Part shown: positions 47,686-56,950 of the stretch, in pieces | How positions within the stretch are numbered: the stretch's first letter is position 1 | Layout of the letters: every line of letters begins with the position of its first letter | Assembly (NCBI RefSeq): GCF_001653135.1 | Contig: NZ_BDDS01000001.1 | Location: forward strand, 248,001-312,000 | DNA length: 64,000 nucleotides | Direction: 5' to 3' | From: Pseudoalteromonas neustonica | GTDB lineage: Bacteria; Pseudomonadota; Gammaproteobacteria; Enterobacterales; Alteromonadaceae | Notes under the pieces: generated by a model | Database searches by the model: none | What the model saw: only the letters and a program-made list of their open reading frames with translations | Told to the model about the DNA's origin: nothing | Program-made: the position numbers and the translations under genes

Positions 47686-49017
47686 ATGCCAACAGTTAGT
47701 ATAGAAAAAGCAGAGTTTAAAGCACGCAGAGAGCGTTTACTGGCCATGATGGAGCCAAATAGCGTAGCAATTATTCCAGCGGCAAACGAAGTAACTCGAA
47801 GCAGAGATACTGAGTATGCGTTTCGCCAAGATAGTGACTTTTTCTATTTAACTGGTTTTAATGAACCCGATGCTGTGTTGGTACTGAGTCCAAGCAGTGA
47901 AACACCAAGTACGTTATTTTGTTTGAACAAAGATAAGTTGGCAGAAATTTGGCACGGCCGACGAATCGGTTTTGAAAAAGCCAAAAAAGATTATTTATTC
48001 GACCAAACATGTGCACTGAGTGAGCTAACTGAACAATTATTGAATTTGGTGAACGGCCAGCAGATTTTATTTTATGCACAAGGCACTTACCCGCAATTTG
48101 ACGATAAAGTGTGGGAATTATTAAATACCCTACGTGGCGCACCTAAAAAAGGTTACAAAGCACCGCACACTATTAAAGATATTCGTGGTTTAGTGCACGA
48201 AATGCGATTATTTAAATCGCCAGCTGAAGTGCGCATTATGCGTGAGTCTTGTGAAATAAGTACACAAGGTCATATGCGTGCTATGCAATTTGCAAAGCCC
48301 GGTGCTACTGAGTATCAATTAGAAGCGGAGCTTCATCATCATTACGCAATGCATGGTGCACGCCATCCTGCGTACGGCACTATTGTTGGCAGTGGCGATA
48401 ACGCTAATATATTGCATTACACCGCAAACAGCGATGTGCTTACCAATGGTGATCTAGTGCTGATTGATTCTGGTGCAGAACTACACGGTTACGCGGCGGA
48501 TATTACTCGTACTTTCCCAATCAATGGCAAATTTAGTGAACCACAAGCCGCGCTTTATACAATTGTACTTGCTGCGCAAGAAGCGGCATTTACTGAAGTA
48601 AGACCCGGTGGTACGCTTTCAAAAGCAAATAAACTGGCTATGAAAGTACTTACGCAAGGTTTACTTGATTTAGGTATTCTGCAAGGCGATTTACAAGAGC
48701 TGTTAGACAATCAAGCATGCAAAGCATTTTATATGCATGGTCTAGGTCATTGGCTTGGTTTAGATGTACATGATGTAGGTGATTACAAAAAAGACGAAAA
48801 AGAACGCCCGTTTGAACCTGGTATGGTATTGACTATAGAACCTGGGCTTTATATTAGTTTAGATGCTAAAGCACCTGAGCAATATAAAGGCATTGGCATT
48901 CGTATTGAAGATAATCTGTTAGTGACTGAGCAAGGTCATGAAAACCTGACAGCGAGTGCGCCCAAAAGTATCAGCGAAATTGAAGCCTTAATGAAAAAAC
49001 AAGCAACTAATCGCTAG
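47686..49017 (+). CDS. pepP: Xaa-Pro aminopeptidase PepP
   Basis: PepP removes N-terminal residues that precede proline. The 443-residue product (441 in E. coli) carries the two-metal creatinase/aminopeptidase-P fold: LIDSGAELHGYAADITRTFP with both Asp ligands, HGLGHWLGLDVHD with the His ligand, IEPGLY with the first Glu and GIGIRIEDN with the second. It is second in the ygfB operon and followed 9 bases later by ubiH. Confidence 0.95.
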   Translation: MPTVSIEKAEFKARRERLLAMMEPNSVAIIPAANEVTRSRDTEYAFRQDSDFFYLTGFNEPDAVLVLSPSSETPSTLFCLNKDKLAEIWHGRRIGFEKAKKDYLFDQTCALSELTEQLLNLVNGQQILFYAQGTYPQFDDKVWELLNTLRGAPKKGYKAPHTIKDIRGLVHEMRLFKSPAEVRIMRESCEISTQGHMRAMQFAKPGATEYQLEAELHHHYAMHGARHPAYGTIVGSGDNANILHYTANSDVLTNGDLVLIDSGAELHGYAADITRTFPINGKFSEPQAALYTIVLAAQEAAFTEVRPGGTLSKANKLAMKVLTQGLLDLGILQGDLQELLDNQACKAFYMHGLGHWLGLDVHDVGDYKKDEKERPFEPGMVLTIEPGLYISLDAKAPEQYKGIGIRIEDNLLVTEQGHENLTASAPKSISEIEALMKKQATNR

Positions 49018-49026
49018 GAGCAGCGC

Positions 49027-50226
49027 GTGGCAGAGCAGTTTGATGTAGTTATTGTTGGTGGCGGTTTAGCGGGTGCCAGTTGTGCGTTAAGCTTGGCTAA
49101 ACATGCGCCAAACCTCAGCATTGCCGTAGTTGAGGCTAATCAAATAAATGCTGACTATCACCCTAGTTTTGATGATCGTAGCATTGCGCTAGCCCAGCAA
49201 TCTGTACAGTTTTTAAAGGGGTTACAGGTGTTTGACCCCGATATTGGTTTTGCTACTGCGATTAAAAAAGTATCCGTATCGGATCGTGGGCATTTTGGAA
49301 AAACTCATATTAATTGTGATGAGTTTGCTCAACCTGCACTGGGTTATGTGGTTGAAGTTAATCCATTTGGCCGCTCACTTCATAATCAGCTCACCAATTC
49401 ACACATTAAACTGTTTTGTCCTGACAGTATCGCGAGCTTAAACTACACAAGTGACAATGCACAGATCACCTTACAATCAGGCAATAGTTTAAATGCCAAG
49501 TTAGTGGTTGTTGCCGATGGAGCGCAGTCGCCAACGCGCGAATTAGCGAAGATAGACTTTGCAACCCAGCCATATTCGCAAGGGGCAATCATTGCCAATA
49601 TCGAAGTGGCAGATGGCCACCATAATCATGCCTTTGAACGCTTTACTGAGCATGGGCCAATGGCATTATTACCCATGAGTAATAACCGTTATTCGTTAGT
49701 GTGGTGTATGGATAAAACGGATATTGACGATCACCTAAAGCTAAGTGAAGATGCTTTTATTAATGCTCTACAAAGTGCGTTTGGCTATCGTGGCGGGCTA
49801 TTTAGTAAAGTGGGTATGCGCGCAAGTTACCCGTTAGTGTATGGCCGTGCAGAGTCTTTTAGTAGTCATCGAACAGTACTTATTGGCAATGCTGGGCATG
49901 CAATTCATCCTATTGCAGGACAAGGATTTAATTTAGGTTTGCGTGATGTACAGCTGTTATGTGAGCTAATAACAAGTGAATTAGTAAAAAGTGAATCAGC
50001 AATCGGCAGCTACGCATTTACACGTGAATATGCCAAGCAACGTAATCAAGATATTAATACCGTAATGACGCTAACGGATTCTTTAGTGCGGTTATTTTCA
50101 AACTCATCACGGGTACTGGCATTTGGCCGCAGCTGCGGTTTATTCTCCATGGATTTATGTTCCTCATTAAAAACCCCATTGGCAAAGCAATTAATGGGGC
50201 AAGTAAAACAAGGTAAACGACTATGA
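49027..50226 (+). CDS. ubiH: 2-octaprenyl-6-methoxyphenol hydroxylase UbiH
   Basis: UbiH hydroxylates C1 of the ubiquinone ring precursor. The 399-residue flavoprotein monooxygenase shows the three FAD motifs: GGGLAGASCALSL near the start, VVVADGAQSPTRE in the middle, and VLIGNAGHAIHPIAGQGFNLGLRD near residue 290. The third has GN in place of the usual GD, as is common in UbiH. Translation starts at a GTG with AGGAGCAGC upstream. It overlaps ubiI by 4 bases. Confidence 0.93.
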   Translation: MAEQFDVVIVGGGLAGASCALSLAKHAPNLSIAVVEANQINADYHPSFDDRSIALAQQSVQFLKGLQVFDPDIGFATAIKKVSVSDRGHFGKTHINCDEFAQPALGYVVEVNPFGRSLHNQLTNSHIKLFCPDSIASLNYTSDNAQITLQSGNSLNAKLVVVADGAQSPTRELAKIDFATQPYSQGAIIANIEVADGHHNHAFERFTEHGPMALLPMSNNRYSLVWCMDKTDIDDHLKLSEDAFINALQSAFGYRGGLFSKVGMRASYPLVYGRAESFSSHRTVLIGNAGHAIHPIAGQGFNLGLRDVQLLCELITSELVKSESAIGSYAFTREYAKQRNQDINTVMTLTDSLVRLFSNSSRVLAFGRSCGLFSMDLCSSLKTPLAKQLMGQVKQGKRL

Positions 50227-51389
50227 AGCAAGCACAAGTATGTGTTGTGGGCGGTGGCTGTGTAGGCTTAACGCTCGCATTAGGGTTAGCCAAAGCGAAT
50301 ATCAGCGTGGTCGTAATAGATGCTGCGTCAAAGCAGGTATTGCCTGGCGATGAATATGGTTTACGAGTAAGTGCATTAAGCCTTGCTAGCCAAGCGTTAT
50401 TTGAATCCCTCAATGTATGGCCAGAAATTATAGCAAAGCGGGCGCGCGCTTATACCCATATGGATGTACGCGACCAAGACAGTTTTGGTAAAATTGCTTT
50501 TAACAGCGATGAGCTAGATTTACCTCATTTAGGCCATATAATCGAAAACGATGTTATTCGTTATGCATTGATCAAAGAGCTAGAAAATCATAGCCAAGCA
50601 ACTTTATTATTTGATACTCGTTACCAACAAATTCATCAAAGTGACAATGACGTATTTGTTACTTTAGATTCAGGGGAGCCGGTGATAGCGAAATTACTGG
50701 TGGCGGCTGATGGTGCAAATTCAGCAATTCGCAAACAGTTTAACTTGCCAATTACCTTTAAAGATTACGACCATAACGCTATTGTCGCGACGGTTAAAAC
50801 CGCTGAGCCACATAATAATATAGCTCGCCAAGTATTTTTACCAACAGGGCCATTAGCATTTTTACCATTGCCAGATGCCAACACTCATTCAATTGTATGG
50901 TCAACAAGTCCTGAGCACTGCCAAACGTTATTAGCAATGGATAACAACGATTTTAATAAAGCGATAATGGCCGCTTTAGATAGCCAATGTGGGTTATGTG
51001 AAGTGCAAAGTGAGCGTGCTGCGTTTCCATTAACAATGCGTTATGCGCAAACGTGGGTAGAAGGTAAAGTAGTGTTAATAGGCGATGCTGCCCACACCAT
51101 TCACCCGTTAGCTGGGCTTGGTATGAATTTAGGCCTCAAAGATGCCGCTTACTTAATTGAGCTGCTAAGCCAACAACATAAAGAGTTTGCAAGTTCACGT
51201 ACTCTGCGTGATTACGAACGCACCCGTAAACTCGACGCGCAAAAGCACATAGCCATGATGCAAGGCTTAAAAGAACTTTTTGAAGGCACTAACCCGCTTA
51301 AAAAACTAGTGCGAGGGGTGGGTTTAAGTTTAGTTGATAACCTAGGCCCAATTAAGCATCTGTTTGCAAAGCAAGCGATAGGGAAGTAA
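50223..51389 (+). CDS. ubiI: 2-octaprenylphenol hydroxylase UbiI
   Basis: UbiI (VisC) adds the C5 hydroxyl in ubiquinone synthesis. The 388-residue protein has VVGGGCVGLTLALGLA, VAADGANSAIR and VLIGDAAHTIHPLAGLGMNLGLKDA. It shares UbiI-specific stretches with E. coli: LGHIIENDVIRYAL, HNAIVATVKTAEPHNN and FEGTNPLKKLVRGVG. Its ATG overlaps the UbiH stop, so the two are translated together, completing the operon. Confidence 0.93.
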   Translation: MKQAQVCVVGGGCVGLTLALGLAKANISVVVIDAASKQVLPGDEYGLRVSALSLASQALFESLNVWPEIIAKRARAYTHMDVRDQDSFGKIAFNSDELDLPHLGHIIENDVIRYALIKELENHSQATLLFDTRYQQIHQSDNDVFVTLDSGEPVIAKLLVAADGANSAIRKQFNLPITFKDYDHNAIVATVKTAEPHNNIARQVFLPTGPLAFLPLPDANTHSIVWSTSPEHCQTLLAMDNNDFNKAIMAALDSQCGLCEVQSERAAFPLTMRYAQTWVEGKVVLIGDAAHTIHPLAGLGMNLGLKDAAYLIELLSQQHKEFASSRTLRDYERTRKLDAQKHIAMMQGLKELFEGTNPLKKLVRGVGLSLVDNLGPIKHLFAKQAIGK

Positions 51390-51437
51390 GGGTAGTTTGC
51401 GAGAGTAAGGCTTTTGAGGGCAAGGTTAGTGGCTTTT

Positions 51438-52307
51438 TTATACGAGTGACTTTTGCCTCAGGCGTTTTCTGTATTCACTCGGTGTTGCGCCTTTTAGCAT
51501 TAAAAAGCGCCGATTAAAGTTTGAAATATTTTTAAATCCACATTGGTCGCTAATGGCGGTGATTGATCGGTTTGTATTAATTAATTCTTTACACGCATGA
51601 CCAATTCTCAATTGGTTAATAAACTCTGTTAATGTGCGCTCCATGCGTTTTTTAAAAAAACGATGAAAGTGGTTGGTACTCATATGCGCCATAATAGCCA
51701 ACTGCTCGGCGCACAATGTTTCAGTATAATGTCGGTAAATATAATCTATTACTTTATCAAATTTATCGTGCGCTTGATGGGTGTGCGTTGACACGCTAAA
51801 GGTTGAACTCGATAACATTCTTGCGCTGTGCTCTTTGCTCATTTCCCTTAATAATGCAAGCAACCCTAGATATTGTTCAAAAGGTTCGCTGGCTTCAATT
51901 TTTTCAAAGTATTGCTTGGCAATGACCGCTGTTTGCCTTGAAAATTTAAGCCCTCGTTGTGATGCAATCAATAGTGCTTCTAAAACAGCTAATTCAGGGT
52001 GGTTACTGACATGTTGGCTAAGCCATTTTTTTGGTATTTGCGCTACATGCACAATTTGCACACTGTTATCTGAGTTGGGGGATGATTGCCAAGTATGCGG
52101 TAAATCAGGGCCTAAAATGACTAAATCAAGATCATCATACGGTGCAATATAATCACCAATATGGCAAACGCCTTGGCTATTGAGCGTTAAACAGATCTCA
52201 AATTCAGGATGGTAGTGCCAGTTAAAAGGGATGTAATCTAAGCTGTACTTACAATATCGCCATGATGAGTTGTTGCTTGGGATGACCTTTTCACACATTG
52301 CCCGCAT
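51438..52307 (-). CDS. AraC-family regulator divergent from the glycan locus
   Basis: The 289-residue protein has an N-terminal cupin sensor (PFNWHYHPEFEICLTLNSQGVCHIGDY) and a C-terminal AraC DNA-binding domain with two helix-turn-helices (LAIMAHMSTNHFHRFFKKRMERTLTEFINQLRIGHA and ISDQCGFKNISNFNRRFLMLKGATPSEYR). The cupin half resembles sugar-sensing activators such as RhaS or AraC types. It is divergent from the TonB receptor at 52564 with 256 bases between, so it likely activates that operon in response to a sugar. Confidence 0.9.
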   Translation of the reverse strand: MRAMCEKVIPSNNSSWRYCKYSLDYIPFNWHYHPEFEICLTLNSQGVCHIGDYIAPYDDLDLVILGPDLPHTWQSSPNSDNSVQIVHVAQIPKKWLSQHVSNHPELAVLEALLIASQRGLKFSRQTAVIAKQYFEKIEASEPFEQYLGLLALLREMSKEHSARMLSSSTFSVSTHTHQAHDKFDKVIDYIYRHYTETLCAEQLAIMAHMSTNHFHRFFKKRMERTLTEFINQLRIGHACKELINTNRSITAISDQCGFKNISNFNRRFLMLKGATPSEYRKRLRQKSLV

Positions 52308-52563
52308 GACTTAATTCCTAGGGTTATTATTCTCGCTTCTATTTGAACAATTTATACTCTTAGGTGTGATACTTATCTATTCATAATTAGTATTAACCTA
52401 TCGTTATGTTGTGTGATTTATGGTTTTTTAGCTCGATTTTTCAACATTCCTACAAATTATCCGATCGAAAAGTATCATAACTGGTGAGAATTGTACCTCT
52501 TAGTACGTGTTGTGCACGGTAGTCTAGTTTCGCTATCAAAAACAATAAATAGAGGGACTAGGA

Positions 52564-55200
52564 ATGAAAAGCACAAACAACAAGGCACCATTAAAATTGT
52601 CAACATTGGCGATATGTATCTCAGCGTTATATATCACCCCGATGACATTTGCAGCAAATGAAACACAAGCAGAAAGTGACATTGAAACCATTGAAGTGCG
52701 TGGCATTCGCCGCTCACTTGAAGCATCAATGAACACTAAACGTTTTGCCGATGGTGTAGTTGATGCGATCACCGCAGAGGATATCGGTAAATTTCCGGAT
52801 AAAAACATTGGTGATGCGCTGCAACGTATCTCGGGTGTCACGGTTGACCGCCAATACGGTGAAGTAAATGGTGTGACTATTCGAGGTACTGCACCAGAGC
52901 AATCAAGAGTACTGTTAAATGGGCAAACTGTTGCAAGTACCTCATGGTACGACTTAGGCCCAGCCACTCGTACTTTTAATATGGAGCTGTTATCAGCCGA
53001 GCAAGTATCGGGTGTTGCAGTGTATAAAACCCCTGAAGCAAACATCGAAGAAGGCGCTCTCGGTGGTACGGTTAATTTAACGACACGTAAGCCGCTTGAT
53101 TTAGATTCTAATACGCTAATGGTATCAGCTGAGCTGGCACAAAGTTCATTGTATGATGAAACAGATCCTGGCGCATCAGTTCTGGCTAGCTGGAAAAATG
53201 ATGACGAAAAATTTGGTATTTTAGCGGCGTATTCTTATGAGCAATTAACTTCTGGGCGTCATGTACTTGAGTCAATTGGTGGATATTACGAGTACTTTGC
53301 AGCAGATCAAGCAACAGGGCAAGATTCAACCGTTGGTGCATGGAGCCTAGGGTCGCAGGCATTTAAATCAGAGCGTGAACGTACCAGCGCACAATTAACA
53401 GCACAGTTTGCGCCAACTGATAACCTGGAGTTTGTACTTGATTATTTTCGCTTTGAATTTGATAACCCGCATGTAAACCATAATTTTTTAACAGTTGGCG
53501 CGCGTGGTGCGGGCTCTACCAACGTAACTAATAATGGATTAGGCGGTACTGAACGAGCAACTATTACACCTGCGTATGCCTCTATTATTTATAACCCAGT
53601 AGTACGCAATGCGGTTAATATGAAAGCGGATGTACTTAATTTATCAGGTAAGTATCAAGGTGACGGTTTTGAAGTAAGTGGTGTGATTGGTAAATCTACA
53701 TCAGACGGCGGCACGCAATTTGGCGCATCATCTTGGTGGATCCCAGCTTCAGATGAAGGCGGTAAAATAGGCGATCCGGCATTTCCAAATGGCCAAAACA
53801 GCACAGATGGCGGTTTTACTTATGATGCTACTGGCCCATATCAAGTATGGTTAACATCCCTTGATGCTACAGATGCAAGCAAGTTTAAGCATGCACAAGA
53901 GGCTAATTTTGACACCACAGTACAAGAGCATAATGTAAGTTACGCACAGGCTGACCTTAAATTTGAACTCGATGGTGACACCTTTACCGCAATTAAAGCG
54001 GGTATCAAATTTAATAGCAGCGAATTTTCACGTGTAGCTTTTAATCGTAACCCAGATGAAGTGCTCGGTTTTGTTCCTGATGGTAATCTAGCAAATTGGA
54101 GTGATGGTGTATTATCTGGGCTACATTCTCAAAGTGCTGGACATACATTAAATGCGTATGCGTCACTTGATACAAATAAGTGGTGGGACTTTATTAGTGG
54201 TAAATACGCGGCAGGCGAGTTAACAGAAGTTGCCAACCTAGGGAATACGTTCTCGGTAGATGAAGATATTATCGCTATTTACGCTAAAGCCGATTTTAGC
54301 GGCGAAAACTATCGGGGTAATGTTGGCCTGCGTTATGTAGAAACAGAGCAAACCTCCAGAGGTTATGCAGGTGGTGCCGTTTATAACAAGACCGTTGATT
54401 ATAGTAACCTGCTACCAAGTGTAAATTTTGCCTATGACTTATCGGATGAGATTATTTTACGTGCTGCTGCATCGCAAGTTATGTCGCGAGCAAACTACAG
54501 TGATTTAAAACCAGGCTTAGCAATTAACGCCAACTTTGGTAGTGCGACTGGCGGTAACCCAGATCTAAAACCATACGAAGCAAACCAAGCTGATATCGGG
54601 ATTGAATATTACTTTACTGAAGCATCAATGGCCTCCGCTGGGTTTTTTACCAAACAAATTGACAACGTTGTCTTTTCAACTGAAGGCGTTGAGTTTGTTG
54701 ATGGGTGTGGTGCAAGTGCGGATCTGTACGATAAATGCCGCGTTACTCGTCCACGTAGTAATGGCGAAGGCTCTGTAAATGGTCTTGAGTTACAACTACA
54801 GCATAGTTTTGATAATGGTTTTGGTGTAGTCACCAACTACACCTATGTAGACAGCGAAACAACTACACCAAGTGGCTCTAAAGAAATGGTGCCTGGGGTG
54901 TCTGAAAATAGCTTTAATGCATCACTTTTCTTTGAGAACGACATAATAATTACCCGTTTAGCTTATAACTGGCGTAGTGAATGGATTGGTGTTGGTGCAG
55001 CGCAAGCGGTTAAGAATGATGATTATCAGCAACTTGATGCTTCTATTATTTGGCATGCGATGGAAAACTTAGATGTTAGTCTGGAAGGCGTAAACTTAAC
55101 TAACGAAGTAGTGCAATCATACGATACTAACTTTGCTTTAACGCAAAATACCATCGAGTTTGGCTCACGTTATTACCTTGGCGTAAGTTATAAATTTTAA
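52564..55200 (+). CDS. TonB-dependent receptor (predicted glycan importer)
   Basis: The 878-residue outer-membrane protein has a signal peptide (about 1-29), a TonB-box-like ESDIETIEVRGIRRS, a plug domain (about 45-170: DIGKFPDKNIGDALQRISGVTVDR, VTIRG, GTVNLTTRKPLD) and a beta-barrel ending in F (SYKF). It is the type found in carbohydrate loci of Alteromonadales. With the GH20 enzyme, sugar kinase and transporters downstream, it is likely to take up chito- or other HexNAc-containing oligosaccharides. The substrate is inferred only from neighbours. Confidence 0.92.
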   Translation: MKSTNNKAPLKLSTLAICISALYITPMTFAANETQAESDIETIEVRGIRRSLEASMNTKRFADGVVDAITAEDIGKFPDKNIGDALQRISGVTVDRQYGEVNGVTIRGTAPEQSRVLLNGQTVASTSWYDLGPATRTFNMELLSAEQVSGVAVYKTPEANIEEGALGGTVNLTTRKPLDLDSNTLMVSAELAQSSLYDETDPGASVLASWKNDDEKFGILAAYSYEQLTSGRHVLESIGGYYEYFAADQATGQDSTVGAWSLGSQAFKSERERTSAQLTAQFAPTDNLEFVLDYFRFEFDNPHVNHNFLTVGARGAGSTNVTNNGLGGTERATITPAYASIIYNPVVRNAVNMKADVLNLSGKYQGDGFEVSGVIGKSTSDGGTQFGASSWWIPASDEGGKIGDPAFPNGQNSTDGGFTYDATGPYQVWLTSLDATDASKFKHAQEANFDTTVQEHNVSYAQADLKFELDGDTFTAIKAGIKFNSSEFSRVAFNRNPDEVLGFVPDGNLANWSDGVLSGLHSQSAGHTLNAYASLDTNKWWDFISGKYAAGELTEVANLGNTFSVDEDIIAIYAKADFSGENYRGNVGLRYVETEQTSRGYAGGAVYNKTVDYSNLLPSVNFAYDLSDEIILRAAASQVMSRANYSDLKPGLAINANFGSATGGNPDLKPYEANQADIGIEYYFTEASMASAGFFTKQIDNVVFSTEGVEFVDGCGASADLYDKCRVTRPRSNGEGSVNGLELQLQHSFDNGFGVVTNYTYVDSETTTPSGSKEMVPGVSENSFNASLFFENDIIITRLAYNWRSEWIGVGAAQAVKNDDYQQLDASIIWHAMENLDVSLEGVNLTNEVVQSYDTNFALTQNTIEFGSRYYLGVSYKF

Positions 55201-55207
55201 TAAGGAT

Positions 55208-55233
55208 AAAAGGCCGCCGTTTGGCGGCCTTTT
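55208..55233 (+). terminator. Terminator between the TonB receptor and the halogenase-like gene
   Basis: AAAAGGCCGCC pairs perfectly with GGCGGCCTTTT across a GTTT loop. It sits 8 bases after the receptor stop and 12 before the next start, so read-through may set the lower level of the downstream gene. Confidence 0.85.
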
Positions 55234-55244
55234 ATATTTAACTT

Positions 55245-56777
55245 ATGGCAATCATAAATAAATTAGTTATCTTAGGTGGTGGTAGCGCAGGATGGATGTG
55301 CGCTGCGTATTTATCTAAACAGCATCCAAAGCTGGATATTACGGTTGTTGAATCAAGTAAAATTGGCAGTATCGGTGTTGGTGAAGGTTCAACACCACAC
55401 TTAAAAACGTTTATGGATACATTGGGGGTTAGTGAACAGCAATGGATGCCTCAGTGTGATGCAAGCTACAAAGCCGGAATTTATTTTAACAATTGGAATG
55501 GTGATGAACGCCGCTATTTTCACCCGTTTTATAGCCAAATGGATGAAAAAACGGCCGAGGTATATTGTGTAAATGCCAATGCCAGAAGGCGCGGCAATGG
55601 TGATTGGCAAGCACCCGATGATTACTTTTTAACAGGCCACATAGCAAAACACAATTTAAGCCCAAAAGTGCATACGCCAATGCTTAAAGAGCAAACCTAT
55701 GGCTATCATTTTGATGCCACTAAACTTGCTGCTGTATTAAAAGCCTATGCGCAAGAAAAGGCCGTTAAACATATTGATGGTGAATTTAGCCAAGCGCAGT
55801 TAAGTGAGTGCGGCAATATTGTCGGCATTACGCTTATTGATGGTCGACAGGTTAACGGTGACTTTTTTATTGATGCTAGCGGCTTTAATGCATTATTAAT
55901 TGAGCAAACTCTAAAAACCCCTTTTAACTCATTTGCGAATGAGCTACTTAACGATAGCGCAGTCGCTGTAGCAACTCCTGTAACTGCGGATGGCGTTATT
56001 TCATGTGCCACCCAATCAACAGCGTTAAGTGCTGGATGGTCTTGGCAAATTCCCCTCACCAGTCGCACTGGTAACGGCTATGTGTATAGCTCAAAACACA
56101 TCACTGGCGAACAAGCCCAGTCTGAACTTGCAGATCAATTAAATATAGATGCACAAAATAGCGCTTTTCGGCATTTAAAAATGAAAGTGGGGTGTATGCA
56201 GTCAGCTTGGCAAAAAAATGTCATGGCGATTGGTTTGGCGCACAGTTTTATTGAGCCTATTGAAGCGACGTCTTTGATGGTGACTCAGCACAGTATTAAA
56301 TTATTTAGCCAAGCATTAGTAAAGCTGCAAAACAACGAGCAACCATTAGCATTGACCGAGCACGTTAATCAGCAATTACATCAATTAGTGTACGGGATTA
56401 AAGATTATGTGGTGGCGCATTATGCAACCAGTCAGCGCACCAACAGCAGCTATTGGCTAGCTGCAACGCAATTAACGCATAGTTCCAACGCATTAAAATC
56501 ATTATTAATCGCATGGCTTAATGGCGATGATTTTGACGTTTACTTATCAAAGCATGCTCAACAACAGGTTTATTTTAGGCCAAGTTGGTATTGCTTGCTC
56601 GGTGGTATGGATTTTAAAAGTGAGCGTTGTCAGCAGGTATTTGATCCCGCATCCACTGCAATAAATAATGCGGCAAAAGCATATTTAAATGAGTTGTGTG
56701 ATCAGCACTGCGAACCACATGCAAAGCAACTGCATACGATGAAAAATCAATATAGCACATCGGCTAAAGTGGGTTGA
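55245..56777 (+). CDS. Tryptophan-halogenase-family flavoprotein
   Basis: The 510-residue protein has the flavin-dependent halogenase fold: GGGSAGWM (11-18), GVGEGST near 44-50, the catalytic lysine K76 in SYKAGIYFNNW, the diagnostic WxWxIP as WSWQIP (265-270), and FIEPIEATS (335-343) with the active-site Glu. Close relatives in Alteromonadales and Xanthomonads sit beside TonB receptors, and the few tested halogenate indoles. Whether this one halogenates anything in a sugar locus is open. Start codon and spacing are ordinary. Confidence 0.9.
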   Translation: MAIINKLVILGGGSAGWMCAAYLSKQHPKLDITVVESSKIGSIGVGEGSTPHLKTFMDTLGVSEQQWMPQCDASYKAGIYFNNWNGDERRYFHPFYSQMDEKTAEVYCVNANARRRGNGDWQAPDDYFLTGHIAKHNLSPKVHTPMLKEQTYGYHFDATKLAAVLKAYAQEKAVKHIDGEFSQAQLSECGNIVGITLIDGRQVNGDFFIDASGFNALLIEQTLKTPFNSFANELLNDSAVAVATPVTADGVISCATQSTALSAGWSWQIPLTSRTGNGYVYSSKHITGEQAQSELADQLNIDAQNSAFRHLKMKVGCMQSAWQKNVMAIGLAHSFIEPIEATSLMVTQHSIKLFSQALVKLQNNEQPLALTEHVNQQLHQLVYGIKDYVVAHYATSQRTNSSYWLAATQLTHSSNALKSLLIAWLNGDDFDVYLSKHAQQQVYFRPSWYCLLGGMDFKSERCQQVFDPASTAINNAAKAYLNELCDQHCEPHAKQLHTMKNQYSTSAKVG

Positions 56778-56842
56778 AAAGTACCAATAAGCCGTAGAGC
56801 AGTGCCGCATGGTTTATTTTAAAGTGGCAGACTTAACCAATT

Positions 56843-56918
56843 AAGAGTGGTGATTAACTATTCCCTTGAATCATTTTGTTTGTATGCCCACGAACAGATT
56901 GTAATCACCACTTTTTTT
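56843..56918 (+). other. Structured leader ahead of the MFS gene (attenuator-like hairpin)
   Basis: AAGAGTGGTGATTA (56843-56856) pairs over 14 bp with TAATCACCACTTTTT (56902-56916, one G-U), leaving a 45-base loop that holds its own 7-bp hairpin (56877-56883/56890-56896). Seven T's (56912-56918) follow. This is a terminator shape 33 bases before the MFS start. It could be a plain terminator or an attenuator. Confidence 0.55.
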
Positions 56919-56950
56919 ATTTTATTTGTAGACTTTCAGGTAGCACAATT

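Noticed and set aside
55745..56068. Long antisense frames within the halogenase, metH, nqr and MFS genes
   Set aside because: Each lies wholly opposite a gene with strong family motifs, and none has its own motif or ribosome site.
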